Shown: piece after piece, positions 8,842 through 18,376 of the stretch
Numbering within the stretch: the stretch's first letter is position 1
Layout: every line of letters starts with the position of its first letter
Origin: Williamwhitmania taraxaci
Lineage (GTDB): Bacteria; Bacteroidota; Bacteroidia; Bacteroidales; Williamwhitmaniaceae
Reading direction: 5' to 3'
NCBI RefSeq assembly: GCF_900096565.1
Contig: NZ_FMYP01000009.1
Coordinates: forward strand, 17,734-81,733
DNA length: 64,000 bases
Translations under genes and position numbers: made by a program
Notes under the pieces: model-generated
Told to the model about the DNA's origin: nothing
The model's database searches: none
The model's input: the letters and a program-made list of their open reading frames with translations, nothing else

Positions 8842-9447
8842 ATGATGGACTATAATACTCAGCGGAGTAAACTCCCTCTTCCCGAATACGGAAGAAATGT
8901 TCAGCAAATGGTTGATTATGCTCTTACTGTTGAGGATAGGGAGGAACGTAATACCGTGGTAAAAACCATTATTTCGGTTATGGGTACGCTGAACCCACAT
9001 CTGCGCGATCAACCCGATTTTAAGCACAAACTTTGGGATCACTTGGCAGTTATGTCCGATTTCAAACTCGTGGTTGACTCACCATACCCCGATCCTTCGC
9101 GTGAAAAACTGAGCGAGAAACCTCGCCCTGTACCATATGCCCCTATTCGTTTAAAGCATAAACACTATGGTCGTGTGATTCAAAGCATGGTTACCGCTGC
9201 CATGAAGCTTGAGGATGGAGAAGAGAAAGATTTTCTGGTTTACGCCATTGCCAACCAGATGAAGAAATCTTACCTCACATGGAACAAGGAATCGGTTACT
9301 GATGATATCATATTGCGTGACCTTGGCGAATTTTCGGAGGGTATGCTTAAGCTCAGTCCGGAATACAAGCTCCAAGAACGGTTCGAAATACAATCGACTT
9401 CAGCTCCTAAGAAGCGTATCCCGCAGCATCATTCCCGCAAAAAGTAA
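8842..9447 (+). CDS. DUF4290 domain-containing protein
   Basis: A 201-residue soluble protein starting MMDYNTQRSKLPLPEYGRNV, which matches the beginning of the DUF4290 family, known from Bacteroidota and functionally uncharacterised. Conserved-looking blocks are HLRDQPDFKHKLWDHLAVMSDF (split here as HLRDQPDFKHK and LWDHLAVMSDF) and a repeated EDGEEKDFLVYAIANQMK. The C-terminus is basic. I chose the ATG at 8842 rather than the upstream in-frame start at 8764, because the extra 26 residues look like intergenic sequence. The gene lies 12 bp before murA and is probably co-transcribed with it, an arrangement common in this phylum. No function can be assigned. Confidence 0.8.
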   Translation: MMDYNTQRSKLPLPEYGRNVQQMVDYALTVEDREERNTVVKTIISVMGTLNPHLRDQPDFKHKLWDHLAVMSDFKLVVDSPYPDPSREKLSEKPRPVPYAPIRLKHKHYGRVIQSMVTAAMKLEDGEEKDFLVYAIANQMKKSYLTWNKESVTDDIILRDLGEFSEGMLKLSPEYKLQERFEIQSTSAPKKRIPQHHSRKK

Positions 9448-9459
9448 TTCGGCATAAAC

Positions 9460-10767
9460 ATGGGTACCTTCGAAATAAAGGGAGGCCTTAAGCTTTCGGG
9501 TGATATTCACCCACAGGGAGCGAAAAATGAGGCGCTTCAAATTCTGTGTGCCATTCTGCTCACACCCGAAGAGGTTGTGGTGCATAATGTTCCCAGCATT
9601 CTCGACGTAAATAAGCTTATCGACCTGCTCCAAAGCATGGGTGTAGAAGTGAACAAGTTGAGCGATTCGTCTTACTCGTTCAAGGCCACCCAAGTAGATA
9701 TCAACTACCTCCGTACCGATGAGTTCAGAGTAAAGGCCGCCAGCTTACGGGGTTCCATTATGGTGGTTGGTCCACTTTTAGCTCGTTTCGGCAAGGGGTT
9801 TGTTCCCCGTCCAGGTGGCGATAAGATTGGTCGACGCAGGCTCGATACCCACTTCTTAGGATTTCAGCGCTTAGGTGCCAGTTTCGATTTTAGCATTGCC
9901 GAAAATTATTACGCCGTTGAGGCAAGTAACCTACATGGTTGCAACATGCTTCTCGATGAGGCGTCGGTAACGGGAACGGCCAATATTCTTATGGCTGCCG
10001 TTATGGCCAAGGGTGTGACTACCATGTATAACGCCGCTTGCGAACCCTATGTTCAGCAACTTTGCAAGTTACTAAATAGGATGGGTGCCAAAATTACGGG
10101 TATTGGCTCCAACTTACTTACCATTGAAGGGGTAACCGAACTTCACGGTGCGGTACACACCATCTTGCCGGATATGATTGAGATTGGTAGCTTTATTGGG
10201 ATGGCTGCCATGACTCAAAGTGAAATTACTATTAAGAATGTCTCCTACGATGATCTCGGTATTATTCCTTACTCTTTCGAACGAATGGGGATTAAGATGG
10301 AGCGTAGGGGCGACGATATTTATATTCCTGCTCAGGATGGCTATACCATCGATACCTTTATTGATGGCAGCATTCTGACTATTGCTGATGCCCCTTGGCC
10401 AGGCTTGACGCCTGATCTTTTAAGCGTTTTTCTCGTGGTGGCTACTCAGGCTCGTGGAAGTGTGCTTATACACCAAAAAATGTTTGAGAGTCGCTTGTTT
10501 TTTGTCGATAAACTCATCGACATGGGGGCGCAAATAATTCTTTGTGATCCTCACCGAGCCACTGTAATTGGCCAAGGTAATCGGGTGAAACTGCGCGCCA
10601 CGGTAATGACCTCTCCTGATATTCGTGCCGGAGTTGCGCTGCTTATTGCAGCCATGTCTGCAGAAGGAACCTCAATTATTCACAACATTGAGCAGATCGA
10701 CAGGGGTTATGAGCGCATCGATGAGCGCTTGAATAAGCTGGGTGCCCAAATTCGTCGCATCCAATAA
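9460..10767 (+). CDS. murA: UDP-N-acetylglucosamine 1-carboxyvinyltransferase with Cys-to-Asp active site
   Basis: A 435-residue EPSP-synthase-fold enzyme. It transfers enolpyruvate from PEP to UDP-GlcNAc, the first committed step of peptidoglycan synthesis, in the cytoplasm. GAKNEAL (residues 20-26) supplies the substrate-binding Lys-Asn pair, and RPGGDKIGRRRLD (117-129) is the active-site loop. The catalytic Cys of the canonical PGGCxIG motif is Asp here (D121, codon GAT at 9820-9822). Cys-to-Asp MurA enzymes are known to be active and insensitive to fosfomycin, which alkylates the Cys. Length is close to the usual 420-435. It follows the DUF4290 gene by 12 bp. Confidence 0.93.
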   Translation: MGTFEIKGGLKLSGDIHPQGAKNEALQILCAILLTPEEVVVHNVPSILDVNKLIDLLQSMGVEVNKLSDSSYSFKATQVDINYLRTDEFRVKAASLRGSIMVVGPLLARFGKGFVPRPGGDKIGRRRLDTHFLGFQRLGASFDFSIAENYYAVEASNLHGCNMLLDEASVTGTANILMAAVMAKGVTTMYNAACEPYVQQLCKLLNRMGAKITGIGSNLLTIEGVTELHGAVHTILPDMIEIGSFIGMAAMTQSEITIKNVSYDDLGIIPYSFERMGIKMERRGDDIYIPAQDGYTIDTFIDGSILTIADAPWPGLTPDLLSVFLVVATQARGSVLIHQKMFESRLFFVDKLIDMGAQIILCDPHRATVIGQGNRVKLRATVMTSPDIRAGVALLIAAMSAEGTSIIHNIEQIDRGYERIDERLNKLGAQIRRIQ

Positions 10768-10855
10768 TACTTAACCGACAAAATGTCGTCTTTTGCGAAG
10801 TGGCAAGCAATTTGCAAGTGCCCTTTCGCGTAATACTTATATGATATAGTTCGAT

Positions 10856-11422
10856 ATGACCAAGCATAAGAAGCAAAGCGGTGCAGAGGAGTTGCCAAAA
10901 CAGGAGGCAACCGAGACAGAGGTGAATAATCAAGAAGCCACAGAAGCAGCTAACGTTGAAGCACAAGAAATACCAGCCGAACCTACTACAGAGGAGCAGT
11001 TGGCCGATTATAAGGATCGATACATGCGGCTTAGTGCCGAGTTCGATAATTTCAGGAAGCGTACCCGTAAGGAGCGCGAGGATTTGATCAAGACAGCAGG
11101 CGAATCTGTTATTGTAAACATGCTTCCTGTAGTAGACGATTTCGATAGAGCGCTGAAAGCAATGGATGTCGCCACGGATCTAGAGCCAGTAAAAGAGGGC
11201 GTGGTGCTTATTGTTAATAAGTTTAATGAGTTTTTGAAACGTCAAGGCGTTGTTGAGATTGAGGCTGTTGGCCACTCGCTCAACACCGATTTACATGAGG
11301 CTATTACCCAAATCCCGGCTCCGAGTAAAGCGTTAAAAGGAAAGATTGTTGACGTTATTCAAAAGGGCTATCGCCTCAACGAAAAAGTAATTCGCTACTC
11401 CAAGGTTATTGTTGGTGAGTAA
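10856..11422 (+). CDS. grpE: Nucleotide exchange factor GrpE
   Basis: A 188-residue co-chaperone that releases ADP from DnaK. The N-terminal 50 residues are acidic and Glu/Ala-rich. Next comes the long dimerising helix (YKDRYMRLSAEFDNFRKRT) and then the beta domain, with VVDDFDRAL, a canonical GrpE signature, and HEAITQIPAP. It is 21 bp upstream of dnaJ and clearly paired with it. dnaK is not in the window. It may be heat-inducible by analogy, but no operator of the CIRCE type was seen in the 88 bp upstream. Confidence 0.95.
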   Translation: MTKHKKQSGAEELPKQEATETEVNNQEATEAANVEAQEIPAEPTTEEQLADYKDRYMRLSAEFDNFRKRTRKEREDLIKTAGESVIVNMLPVVDDFDRALKAMDVATDLEPVKEGVVLIVNKFNEFLKRQGVVEIEAVGHSLNTDLHEAITQIPAPSKALKGKIVDVIQKGYRLNEKVIRYSKVIVGE

Positions 11423-11443
11423 CGCTAAAAATGTATCTGCACA

Positions 11444-12595
11444 ATGACTAAGCGCGATTATTATGAAATTCTAGGCATTTCGAAGAGTGCCTCTGCTGCC
11501 GATATTAAGAAGGCTTACCGGCAGATGGCATTGAAATACCATCCCGATAAAAACCCTGGAGACAAAGCCTCTGAGGATAAGTTCAAAGAGGCAGCTCAGG
11601 CCTATGAGGTTCTTAGCGATGATAATAAACGTGCCCGTTACGATCAATATGGCCACGCAGGAGTTGGCGGTGCCGGAGGTGGCGGCGGTTTTAGCGGCGG
11701 TGGCATGAACATGGATGACATTTTTTCGCACTTTGGTGACATCTTTGGAGGACATTTTGGCGGGTTTTCGTCTGGCGGTTCTCGTGGGGGCGGTCGGCGC
11801 GTAAATCGGGGTTCCGATCTTCGTATTAAGGTGAAACTTAATCTTTCGGAGGTTGCCAATGGGGTTGAAAAAAAGATCAAGGTAAACAAGCACGTTGAAT
11901 GCAAGAAATGTAGCGGAACTGGAGCCGAGGATGGCAGTGGTTCTTCAACATGCAATACCTGTCGAGGGGCCGGACAAGTTACGCGTATTAGCAACACTAT
12001 ATTAGGCCAAATGCAAACTGCCTCCGTCTGCCCAACCTGTGGTGGCGAAGGAAAGATTGTCACCAATCCATGTAAGGCTTGCAACGGCGATGGGCTGGTT
12101 CGTGGGGAAGAGGTTATTGAGATTCGTATCCCAGCTGGAGTTGGCGAAGGAATGCAACTCTCTGTCTCTGGAAAGGGGAATGCCGCGCGTAGGGGAGGAA
12201 TGAATGGAGATTTACTCGTCATTATTGAGGAGGAACCGCATCCTGAACTAATCCGCGATGGAAATGATATAATTCACAACCTCTTTGTTAGCTTTCCGAA
12301 TGCCACCCTTGGTGCCACGGTGGAAGTTCCTACAGTAGACGGAAAGGTGAAAATAAAAGTCGATCCAGGTACTCAGCCGGGAAAAATCTTGCGTCTTCGC
12401 GGCAAAGGAATCCCCGATGTTAATGGTTATGGCCGTGGCGATCTTTTGGTCCATATTAATGTATGGGTTCCAAAGAAGCTCACCAAGGAGGAGGAGAAGT
12501 TCGTTGAGAAGATGGCTGAGTCCGAAAACTTCATTCCAAACCCTGATGCCAACGATAAGAATATATTTGAGCGTATGAAGAATTTCTTTAGCTAG
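11444..12595 (+). CDS. dnaJ: Chaperone protein DnaJ
   Basis: A 383-residue type I Hsp40. The J-domain (5-70) has the HPD triad in [10 protein letters not shown]. It is followed by a Gly/Phe-rich linker (about 75-120) and a zinc-finger region with four CxxCxGxG repeats ([32 protein letters not shown]). The two C-terminal substrate-binding beta domains complete the protein. It delivers unfolded clients to DnaK and stimulates ATP hydrolysis. It ends 27 bp before a strong terminator, closing the grpE-dnaJ operon. Confidence 0.97.
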   Translation: MTKRDYYEILGISKSASAADIKKAYRQMALKYHPDKNPGDKASEDKFKEAAQAYEVLSDDNKRARYDQYGHAGVGGAGGGGGFSGGGMNMDDIFSHFGDIFGGHFGGFSSGGSRGGGRRVNRGSDLRIKVKLNLSEVANGVEKKIKVNKHVECKKCSGTGAEDGSGSSTCNTCRGAGQVTRISNTILGQMQTASVCPTCGGEGKIVTNPCKACNGDGLVRGEEVIEIRIPAGVGEGMQLSVSGKGNAARRGGMNGDLLVIIEEEPHPELIRDGNDIIHNLFVSFPNATLGATVEVPTVDGKVKIKVDPGTQPGKILRLRGKGIPDVNGYGRGDLLVHINVWVPKKLTKEEEKFVEKMAESENFIPNPDANDKNIFERMKNFFS

Positions 12596-12621
12596 TTTAA
12601 TCGGCTATTCCTTATATAATT

Positions 12622-12652
12622 AATGCCCCGACACTGTCGGGGCATTTTTTTT
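12622..12652 (+). terminator. Rho-independent terminator after dnaJ
   Basis: AATGCCCCGACA (12622-12633) is complementary to TGTCGGGGCATT (12635-12646) and followed by a run of T. This is a textbook intrinsic terminator 27 bp past the dnaJ stop. Confidence 0.9.
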
Positions 12653-12931
12653 GGTGGCTATTCTCTTACATTGGGTTACGAATCTTCGACTTGTTTCGTA
12701 TGGTTTCAATATATTGGATGCCTAGTTATCCCATTAGACGGAATTTATTGGTGTGGGTGAATGAAATCGAAATGGTAGTCTTTTTGTAACTTTTTTTGTT
12801 TTCTTCATACTAATAGAGCAATGTTACACTCTTGTTGAGGCGAAAAAACAAATTTGGAGTTATTTTGCCTGAAGAAATTGTAATTTAGACACCTAGAATT
12901 TAGAACGTAATTCAAACAACTGATTATTACT
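12653..12931. other. Intergenic region upstream of the ABC exporter
   Basis: A 279-bp AT-rich stretch between the dnaJ terminator and the ABC ATPase gene. It holds no open frame of note and no tRNA. It presumably contains the promoter of the exporter operon, but I found no clean TAnnTTTG box. Confidence 0.5.
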
Positions 12932-13864
12932 ATGGAAATATTTAGAGCCGAAAACGTTGAAAAGAAGTTTGCCAATCACTTGGCCCTCGACAATGTCAGC
13001 ATTTCTGTTCCGGCCAATACCATCTTCGGCTTGTTAGGCCCAAATGGGGCAGGAAAAACTACACTTATTCGGATAATCAACCAGATTACGGCACCCGATA
13101 AGGGCCAACTCTTTTTCGAAGGGCGCCCCATGAAAGGTAGTGATGTGTTCCAGATTGGATATCTTCCAGAAGAGCGCGGTCTATATAAAAAGATGAAGGT
13201 AGGAGAGCAGGCGCTTTACCTTGCCATGCTTAAGGGGCTTTCCAAGCACGACGCTATGGAGAAGTTGAAGTATTGGTTTCGTAAGTTTGAGATTCAAGCT
13301 TGGTGGGATAAGAAGGTGGAGGAACTCTCAAAGGGCATGGCCCAAAAAGTGCAGTTCATCGTTACGGTGCTTCATGAGCCTAAACTTCTGATTTTCGATG
13401 AGCCTTTTAGTGGATTCGATCCCATTAATGCCAATTTACTAAAGGAGGAGATTCTTGGCTTGAAGAGCCGTGGCTGCACCATTATATTCTCTACTCACAA
13501 TATGGGCTCGGTAGAAGAACTCTGCGACAACATCTGCTTGATTAATAAATCCCGTAATATACTTAGTGGTCATATTGATGATGTGCGCAAGAACTACGGT
13601 GAGAACATCTACGAGGTAGGTTACCGCGGTGATATCTCTTCTCTCAAGTCGATTGTTGGTCCCGACTATGAATTGCTCAAGGAGTGGGATGATAAATACA
13701 CTAAAAGAGCCACTATTAAGGTCCTTACCCCGACACAGGAAAACCGACTACTTTCGCAGTTGCTTCCTAGCGTTGAAGTGATGAGCTTTAATGAGGTTAT
13801 TCCTAGCATGAACGACATCTTTATTAAGGTAGTTCAAAACTACAACAGTGAGAATAAAAACTAG
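12932..13864 (+). CDS. ABC transporter ATP-binding protein (NatA-like)
   Basis: A 310-residue ATPase with Walker A GPNGAGKTT (about residues 35-43), a Q-loop near GYLPEERGLY, the signature LSKGMAQKVQF (an LSGGQ variant), Walker B LLIFDEPFSG and the switch His in FSTHNM. The C-terminal 80 residues form the extension (DUF4162-like) found in ATPases paired with ABC-2 permeases. With the permease that starts 101 bp downstream it should form an exporter of the NatAB class. The substrate cannot be told from sequence; sodium export or drug efflux are family precedents only. Confidence 0.9.
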   Translation: MEIFRAENVEKKFANHLALDNVSISVPANTIFGLLGPNGAGKTTLIRIINQITAPDKGQLFFEGRPMKGSDVFQIGYLPEERGLYKKMKVGEQALYLAMLKGLSKHDAMEKLKYWFRKFEIQAWWDKKVEELSKGMAQKVQFIVTVLHEPKLLIFDEPFSGFDPINANLLKEEILGLKSRGCTIIFSTHNMGSVEELCDNICLINKSRNILSGHIDDVRKNYGENIYEVGYRGDISSLKSIVGPDYELLKEWDDKYTKRATIKVLTPTQENRLLSQLLPSVEVMSFNEVIPSMNDIFIKVVQNYNSENKN

Positions 13865-13965
13865 TTGCAGAACTTCCAATCGTATATCACTCAAGAGCAT
13901 TTGCTCATGGTTGTTTAGTTCTTATGGTTTTTTGAGTAATAGCAAATAATGTAAAAGCAATTTTT

Positions 13966-15309
13966 ATGAATAAGATATTTCTGATAATTCAAAGGGAGTA
14001 TTCGGTAAGGGTTAAGAAGAAATCATTTATCATCATGACTCTCCTTGGTCCCCTACTTTTTGGCTCTCTCATGGTAGGTCCCGCTCTAGTTGCAAAGTAT
14101 GTCAAAGACGATACCATAAAGAAGATTGCGGTGATTGATGAAACGGGCAAGTTCGTAAATCTGCTGCCCGAAAAGGCCACCATCAAGTTTAAGTATTTGT
14201 CCAATACAACCCTCGAGCAGGCACGAAAAACCTTTAGTTCAGATAGTCTTTATGGGGTGCTTTATATCCCGACAGTTGTTGAACAGCCCGACGGCGTACG
14301 CTTCTTTTCGGAGGATCAACCAAACCTCGAATTGAAAAACCATATGGAAAGTTCCATTGGGAAGGAGATTGAACGGAGTAAACTGGCCACCTATAATATT
14401 GCCGATATTGATACCATATTAAAGACGGTCAAGACTGAAGTTTCCATGCGGACCATTCAGTGGAATGAAGATGGTAGCGAAAAGGAGAGTAGCACCGAGA
14501 TGAATATGGGTATTGCCTATATTTCCGGTTTTGCCATTTATATGTTTATCTTTCTTTTCGGTGCCCAAGTAATGCGTGGCGTTATCGAAGAAAAGACTAG
14601 CCGTATCGTTGAGGTTATTATCTCCTCGGTTAAGCCGTTCCAGCTGATGATGGGTAAGATCCTTGGAATTGCAGCGGTAGGACTTACGCAGCTCCTCATT
14701 TGGGTTATGCTCACTACAGCCATTGTTACCATTGCCAAAGCGGTGCTTGTTGTCGATTCTTCCTCTCAAGTGCAAATTCAGAACACTATTGATCAAGCCT
14801 CTGCCAATCCCATGGCTGGCAATTCCGCAGCCATGGCTCCTTCATCCTCCAAGGTGGAAGCGATCTTTACCATGCTTGGTAATGCAAACCTCCCCTATAT
14901 TATTGGTTGCTTTTTCTTCTTCTTTATAGGCGGATATCTACTCTATTCTTCCATGTTTGCAGCAGTAGGAGCTGCGGTAGATAACGAAACCGAATCGCAG
15001 CAGTTTATGCTTCCGGTTACCATTCCGCTCATCCTCTCCATCTTCATCATGATGTCTACCTTTCAAGATCCAGACTCATCGCTCTCTTTTTGGTTCTCTA
15101 TGATTCCGTTCACGTCACCCATCATTATGATGGCACGCGTTCCGTTTGGAGTTCCCGATTGGCAGTTGGCTCTTTCTGCTGCAATTCTGATTGCCTCCTT
15201 TATTGGAATGACTTGGCTCTCGAGCAAGATCTATCGTGTAGGTATCTTAATGTATGGAAAGAAGACCTCGTGGAAAGAGATGTGGAAATGGATGTGGTAT
15301 AGCAATTAG
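13966..15309 (+). CDS. ABC-2 family permease (NatB-like)
   Basis: A 447-residue membrane protein. One transmembrane helix near residues 20-45 is followed by a periplasmic domain of about 130 residues. A cluster of five or six helices follows, from about residue 180 (ISGFAIYMFIFLFG) to 425. MRGVIEEKTSRIVEVIISS is the typical cytoplasmic coupling motif of NatB/ABC2_membrane_3 proteins. It pairs with the ATPase just upstream. A hydrophilic, Ser/Ala/Gln-rich loop (about 265-290) interrupts the helices. The substrate is unknown. Confidence 0.88.
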   Translation: MNKIFLIIQREYSVRVKKKSFIIMTLLGPLLFGSLMVGPALVAKYVKDDTIKKIAVIDETGKFVNLLPEKATIKFKYLSNTTLEQARKTFSSDSLYGVLYIPTVVEQPDGVRFFSEDQPNLELKNHMESSIGKEIERSKLATYNIADIDTILKTVKTEVSMRTIQWNEDGSEKESSTEMNMGIAYISGFAIYMFIFLFGAQVMRGVIEEKTSRIVEVIISSVKPFQLMMGKILGIAAVGLTQLLIWVMLTTAIVTIAKAVLVVDSSSQVQIQNTIDQASANPMAGNSAAMAPSSSKVEAIFTMLGNANLPYIIGCFFFFFIGGYLLYSSMFAAVGAAVDNETESQQFMLPVTIPLILSIFIMMSTFQDPDSSLSFWFSMIPFTSPIIMMARVPFGVPDWQLALSAAILIASFIGMTWLSSKIYRVGILMYGKKTSWKEMWKWMWYSN

Positions 15310-15433
15310 TCGGTAGACTTAAGGCTAAATTAGAGTTCTGTGAACTTTTTGCGAGATGGGTTCTCATGTGGAACTATTCTTAAATAAATCACCTTTCGTG
15401 TGAACTATTTTATGCTTAAATGGAGAATAGAAA

Positions 15434-15631
15434 ATGAAAAAAAGGTTGCAGATTCTGATTTTATCGTTTTATGCCTCGGGCTTATTAATTAAGTCGCTGA
15501 GCAGTATATACCGAGATGAAATGTCTAAAATGATTCTTGGATTTTGCGAAGGCATTTCACTTGTGTTTATCCTTTTAGGATTTGCGTATATGTGCTGGTG
15601 TTTGGCAAAAAACAGAACCCATTTCCAATAA
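15434..15631 (+). CDS. Small two-helix membrane protein, hypothetical
   Basis: A 65-residue frame starting MKKRLQILILSF with two hydrophobic helices (about 5-25 and 35-57) separated by a charged YRDEMSK turn and ending in a basic tail. The positive-inside N-terminus and codon use look genuine. No family was recognised. It lies 124 bp after the ABC permease on the same strand and may be translated from the same or its own message. Confidence 0.5.
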   Translation: MKKRLQILILSFYASGLLIKSLSSIYRDEMSKMILGFCEGISLVFILLGFAYMCWCLAKNRTHFQ

Positions 15632-15883
15632 GCGATGATAGTAAAGTGCTCGGTTGACGTTACATAAATAAGAGGGAACAGTAGGGTGACGGTATCGTTT
15701 CTTTCTGCAAAATATCAAGTGGTTATTCATTTTGATTACTTCTTGAATTACTGCAACTGTTTTTTTATTTAGATCGAACTTCTGTAAACAGGAGTGCTTT
15801 ACGTGTTTCAACCGAAATTTATTTTCTACGCTTTAATTGTTGTGGATTTGTTTGCCAAATTAAGGTTAGAATAGATGCTGATT

Positions 15884-15915
15884 AAAAAAGCCACTCCGTT
15901 TGGAGTGGCTTTTTT
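15884..15915 (-). terminator. Bidirectional intrinsic terminator between the small membrane gene and EF-G2
   Basis: AAAAAAGCCACTCC (15884-15897), loop GTTT, GGAGTGGCTTTTTT (15902-15915): a perfect 14-bp stem with A and T runs on its sides. It ends the minus-strand EF-G2 gene 19 bp past its stop and would also stop plus-strand readthrough. The 250 bp to its left (15632-15883) shows nothing else. Confidence 0.9.
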
Positions 15916-15934
15916 GTTGAATAGGTTGAAGGGA

Positions 15935-18091
15935 TTAATCTTCCACCTGCTCGGTTTCGTAAACCTTTAGTAGTTTCTCTTGGATATCCGTTGGGACTTG
16001 TTCGTATTCAAGGAAACTCATGTGGAAGTTGGCTCGTCCACTCGTTAAGGAGGAAAGGGTAGTGGAGTACTTATGCATCTCAGAGAGCGGCACGCGAGCT
16101 ATAATTTTTTCGAATCCTCGGTCGCTACCCATACCCATGATGATAGCTCGGCGATTCTGAAGGTCACCCATTACATCACCCATCTTGTCGCCTGGTACCA
16201 TAATCTCTACCTCGTATACCGGTTCCATGATCTTTGGCCCAGCAATCTTAAAGGCATTCTTAAAGGCGTTGCGACCAGCAAGTTTAAACGCCAATTCGTT
16301 GGAGTCTACAGCGTGCATCTTTCCGTCGTACACCGCCACGCGAATATCGCGAGCGTAGGAGCCGGTGAGTGGGCCTTCCTCCATCTTTTCCATTATACCT
16401 TTTAAAATAGCGGGTAGGAATCGTGCTTCAATTGCTCCCCCAACAATGCAGTTGTAGTAAACGAGCTTGCCACCCCAGTCGAGCTTAACCTCTTCTTTTC
16501 CCCTGATGTTTAGGTTTATCTCCTTGCCATCGACTTTAAACTTGGTTTTGTCAGGTGCTCCCTCCACGTGAGGCTCTATCACAATGTGCACTTCCCCAAA
16601 CTGACCCGCTCCACCACTCTGTTTCTTGTGGCGGTAATCGGCGGCAGCTATCTTAGTAATGGTTTCGCGATAAGGAATCTTTGGCGCCACAAAGTCCACC
16701 TCAATTTTGTGGGTATTGTTGAGGTGCCACTTCAAAATATTGAGGTGGTGTTCACCCTGCCCGTGCAGAATTGTTTGCTTCAACTCCTTGCTATACTCTA
16801 TAATAATGGTGGGATCCTGCTGGTGTGTGCGATTCAGCACTTCGCTCATCTTCTCCTCGTCGGCTTCATTCCTTGCCTTAATGGCTGTGCGGAATTTTGG
16901 CTCAGGGAAAGTAATGGCCTCGAATACCCAAGGAGCACCAGGTCCATTAAGGGTATGGTTTGTTTTTGTGTTTTTCAACTTTACCGTGCAACCAAAATCA
17001 CCTGCATATAGTTCCGTAACCTTGGTGCGGTTCTTTCCTGCAGAGGCAAAGAGTTGGGTAATTCGTTCCTTGGTGTCGTTGTTCATGTTCACCAAATCCA
17101 TACCTTCGGTTACTTTTCCGGAGATTACCTTGAAGAAGTTCACTTCACCAATATGCGGCTCGTAGTTGGTCTTGAATACGAATATGGAGGTAGGCGCTTT
17201 GGAGTCGATGGGCACTTCCACACCGGCATTGTCGGTAGGATTAATTGTTTGGTTTGGGTAAGGGCTAACGTTAATGATGAAATCCATCAAGCGTTTGATG
17301 CCGATATTCTTTTTGCCTGATCCACAGAAAATGGGGAAAAGATCGCGGTTTGCCATCCCTCTTCTAATGCCTTTGCTCATCTCCTCTTCGGTAAGGCTTC
17401 CCTTTTCGAAGAAGATTTCCATGAGCGATTCGTCGTTTTCGGCAGCCGCTTCAACGAGCGCATTGTGAAGCTCATTGGCAGTATCCATTTCGGCAGCGGG
17501 GATTTCGTTTGTAGTGCGCTCGCCGGTATCACCCTTAAAGGTGTAGTATTTCATCATGAGCACATCGATAAATCCGTTGAAATCGGTGCCCGCATTTACT
17601 GGGTATTGAACTATGATGGCTTTTTTTCCAAAACTTTGGTGGATGCTGTCGATGGTGCTGTCCCAGTTAGCCTTGTCACTTTCGAGTTGGTTCACGAAAA
17701 ACATCATAGGCTTTCCGTATTGCTCCACGTATCGGCCCTGAATCTCGGTTCCAACTTCCACACCGTTTTGGGCATTAATAACCATTACGGAAGTGTTGGC
17801 CACCCGAAGGGCCGGGATGACCCCGCCAACAAAATCGTCACCGCCTGGCGCATCGATGATATTGAGCTTGTGGTCCTGAAATTCTGTGTAAAGAACGGAA
17901 GAGTAGATGGAGCGAAGGTAAACCTGCTCAATTTCGGTGTAGTCCGACACCGTGTTTTTTGCCTCTACTGTTCCGCGGCGCTCAATCACTTTGCCTTCAA
18001 ACATCATGGTCTCGGCGAGGGTTGTTTTCCCACATCCGGAGTTTCCAAGTAGAACGATGTTCTTAATTTGGTTAGTTAAGTAGCTCTTCAT
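15935..18091 (-). CDS. fusA2: EF-G2, divergent elongation factor G paralogue with altered GTPase motifs
   Basis: A 718-residue, full-length five-domain EF-G homologue. The P-loop GNSGCGKTT (16-24) is intact. The G3 motif reads DAPGGDDF (80-87), so the catalytic His of canonical DTPGHVDF is Gly84. G4 is NQLE (134-137) instead of NKMD. The switch I RGIT motif is missing (YLRSIYSS in its place). Domains II-V follow, with QSGGAGQFGEV and a family-like C-terminus. EF-G2 of Bacteroides has been described as a translation factor without GTPase activity that supports translocation under nutrient limitation. This protein shows the changes expected for that class. It is monocistronic, divergent from the rpsL operon across 370 bp, with its own promoter and terminator. 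The assignment to the EF-G2 group is confident; the biochemistry is inferred. Confidence 0.9.
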   Translation of the reverse strand: MKSYLTNQIKNIVLLGNSGCGKTTLAETMMFEGKVIERRGTVEAKNTVSDYTEIEQVYLRSIYSSVLYTEFQDHKLNIIDAPGGDDFVGGVIPALRVANTSVMVINAQNGVEVGTEIQGRYVEQYGKPMMFFVNQLESDKANWDSTIDSIHQSFGKKAIIVQYPVNAGTDFNGFIDVLMMKYYTFKGDTGERTTNEIPAAEMDTANELHNALVEAAAENDESLMEIFFEKGSLTEEEMSKGIRRGMANRDLFPIFCGSGKKNIGIKRLMDFIINVSPYPNQTINPTDNAGVEVPIDSKAPTSIFVFKTNYEPHIGEVNFFKVISGKVTEGMDLVNMNNDTKERITQLFASAGKNRTKVTELYAGDFGCTVKLKNTKTNHTLNGPGAPWVFEAITFPEPKFRTAIKARNEADEEKMSEVLNRTHQQDPTIIIEYSKELKQTILHGQGEHHLNILKWHLNNTHKIEVDFVAPKIPYRETITKIAAADYRHKKQSGGAGQFGEVHIVIEPHVEGAPDKTKFKVDGKEINLNIRGKEEVKLDWGGKLVYYNCIVGGAIEARFLPAILKGIMEKMEEGPLTGSYARDIRVAVYDGKMHAVDSNELAFKLAGRNAFKNAFKIAGPKIMEPVYEVEIMVPGDKMGDVMGDLQNRRAIIMGMGSDRGFEKIIARVPLSEMHKYSTTLSSLTSGRANFHMSFLEYEQVPTDIQEKLLKVYETEQVED

Positions 18092-18159
18092 AGCCCAAGA
18101 ATTAAATTAGTGGTTACTCTATATCATAGTAAGCTTCAATTTTTTTGAGTGACGAGTTT

Positions 18160-18189
18160 CAAAAATAGTGATTTTTTGATCACATCAAA
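18160..18189 (-). promoter_or_regulatory. Bacteroidota-type promoter for EF-G2
   Basis: On the minus strand, TTTG (plus 18186-18189) and TATTTTTG (plus 18160-18167, fits TAnnTTTG) are separated by 18 bp, matching the -33/-7 consensus of the primary Bacteroidota sigma factor. It lies 69 bp upstream of the EF-G2 start. Confidence 0.6.
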
Positions 18190-18267
18190 GAGAATCGGCG
18201 GAAGGTTTACATATTTGGTATAAAAATAATGGTTTCTTGAAAAAGAGAAACTTAACTGAATAAGTTG

Positions 18268-18297
18268 TTGCTAAATCACTTTTTTATCTTACTTTTG
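18268..18297 (+). promoter_or_regulatory. Promoter P1 of the rpsL ribosomal operon
   Basis: TTG at 18268-18270 and TACTTTTG at 18290-18297 (fits TAnnTTTG) with a 19-bp spacer. It lies about 165 bp upstream of rpsL, leaving a long leader. Confidence 0.6.
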
Positions 18298-18376
18298 CAA
18301 CCCGGAATAACAGCGATTTCCGAAGTCTATCCTAAGTGGGAATGGTCTTTGAGTCAATTTATTCTGGTAAAAGTTC

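Noticed and set aside
17465..18052. 195-aa plus-strand frame
   Set aside because: Antisense shadow of EF-G2.
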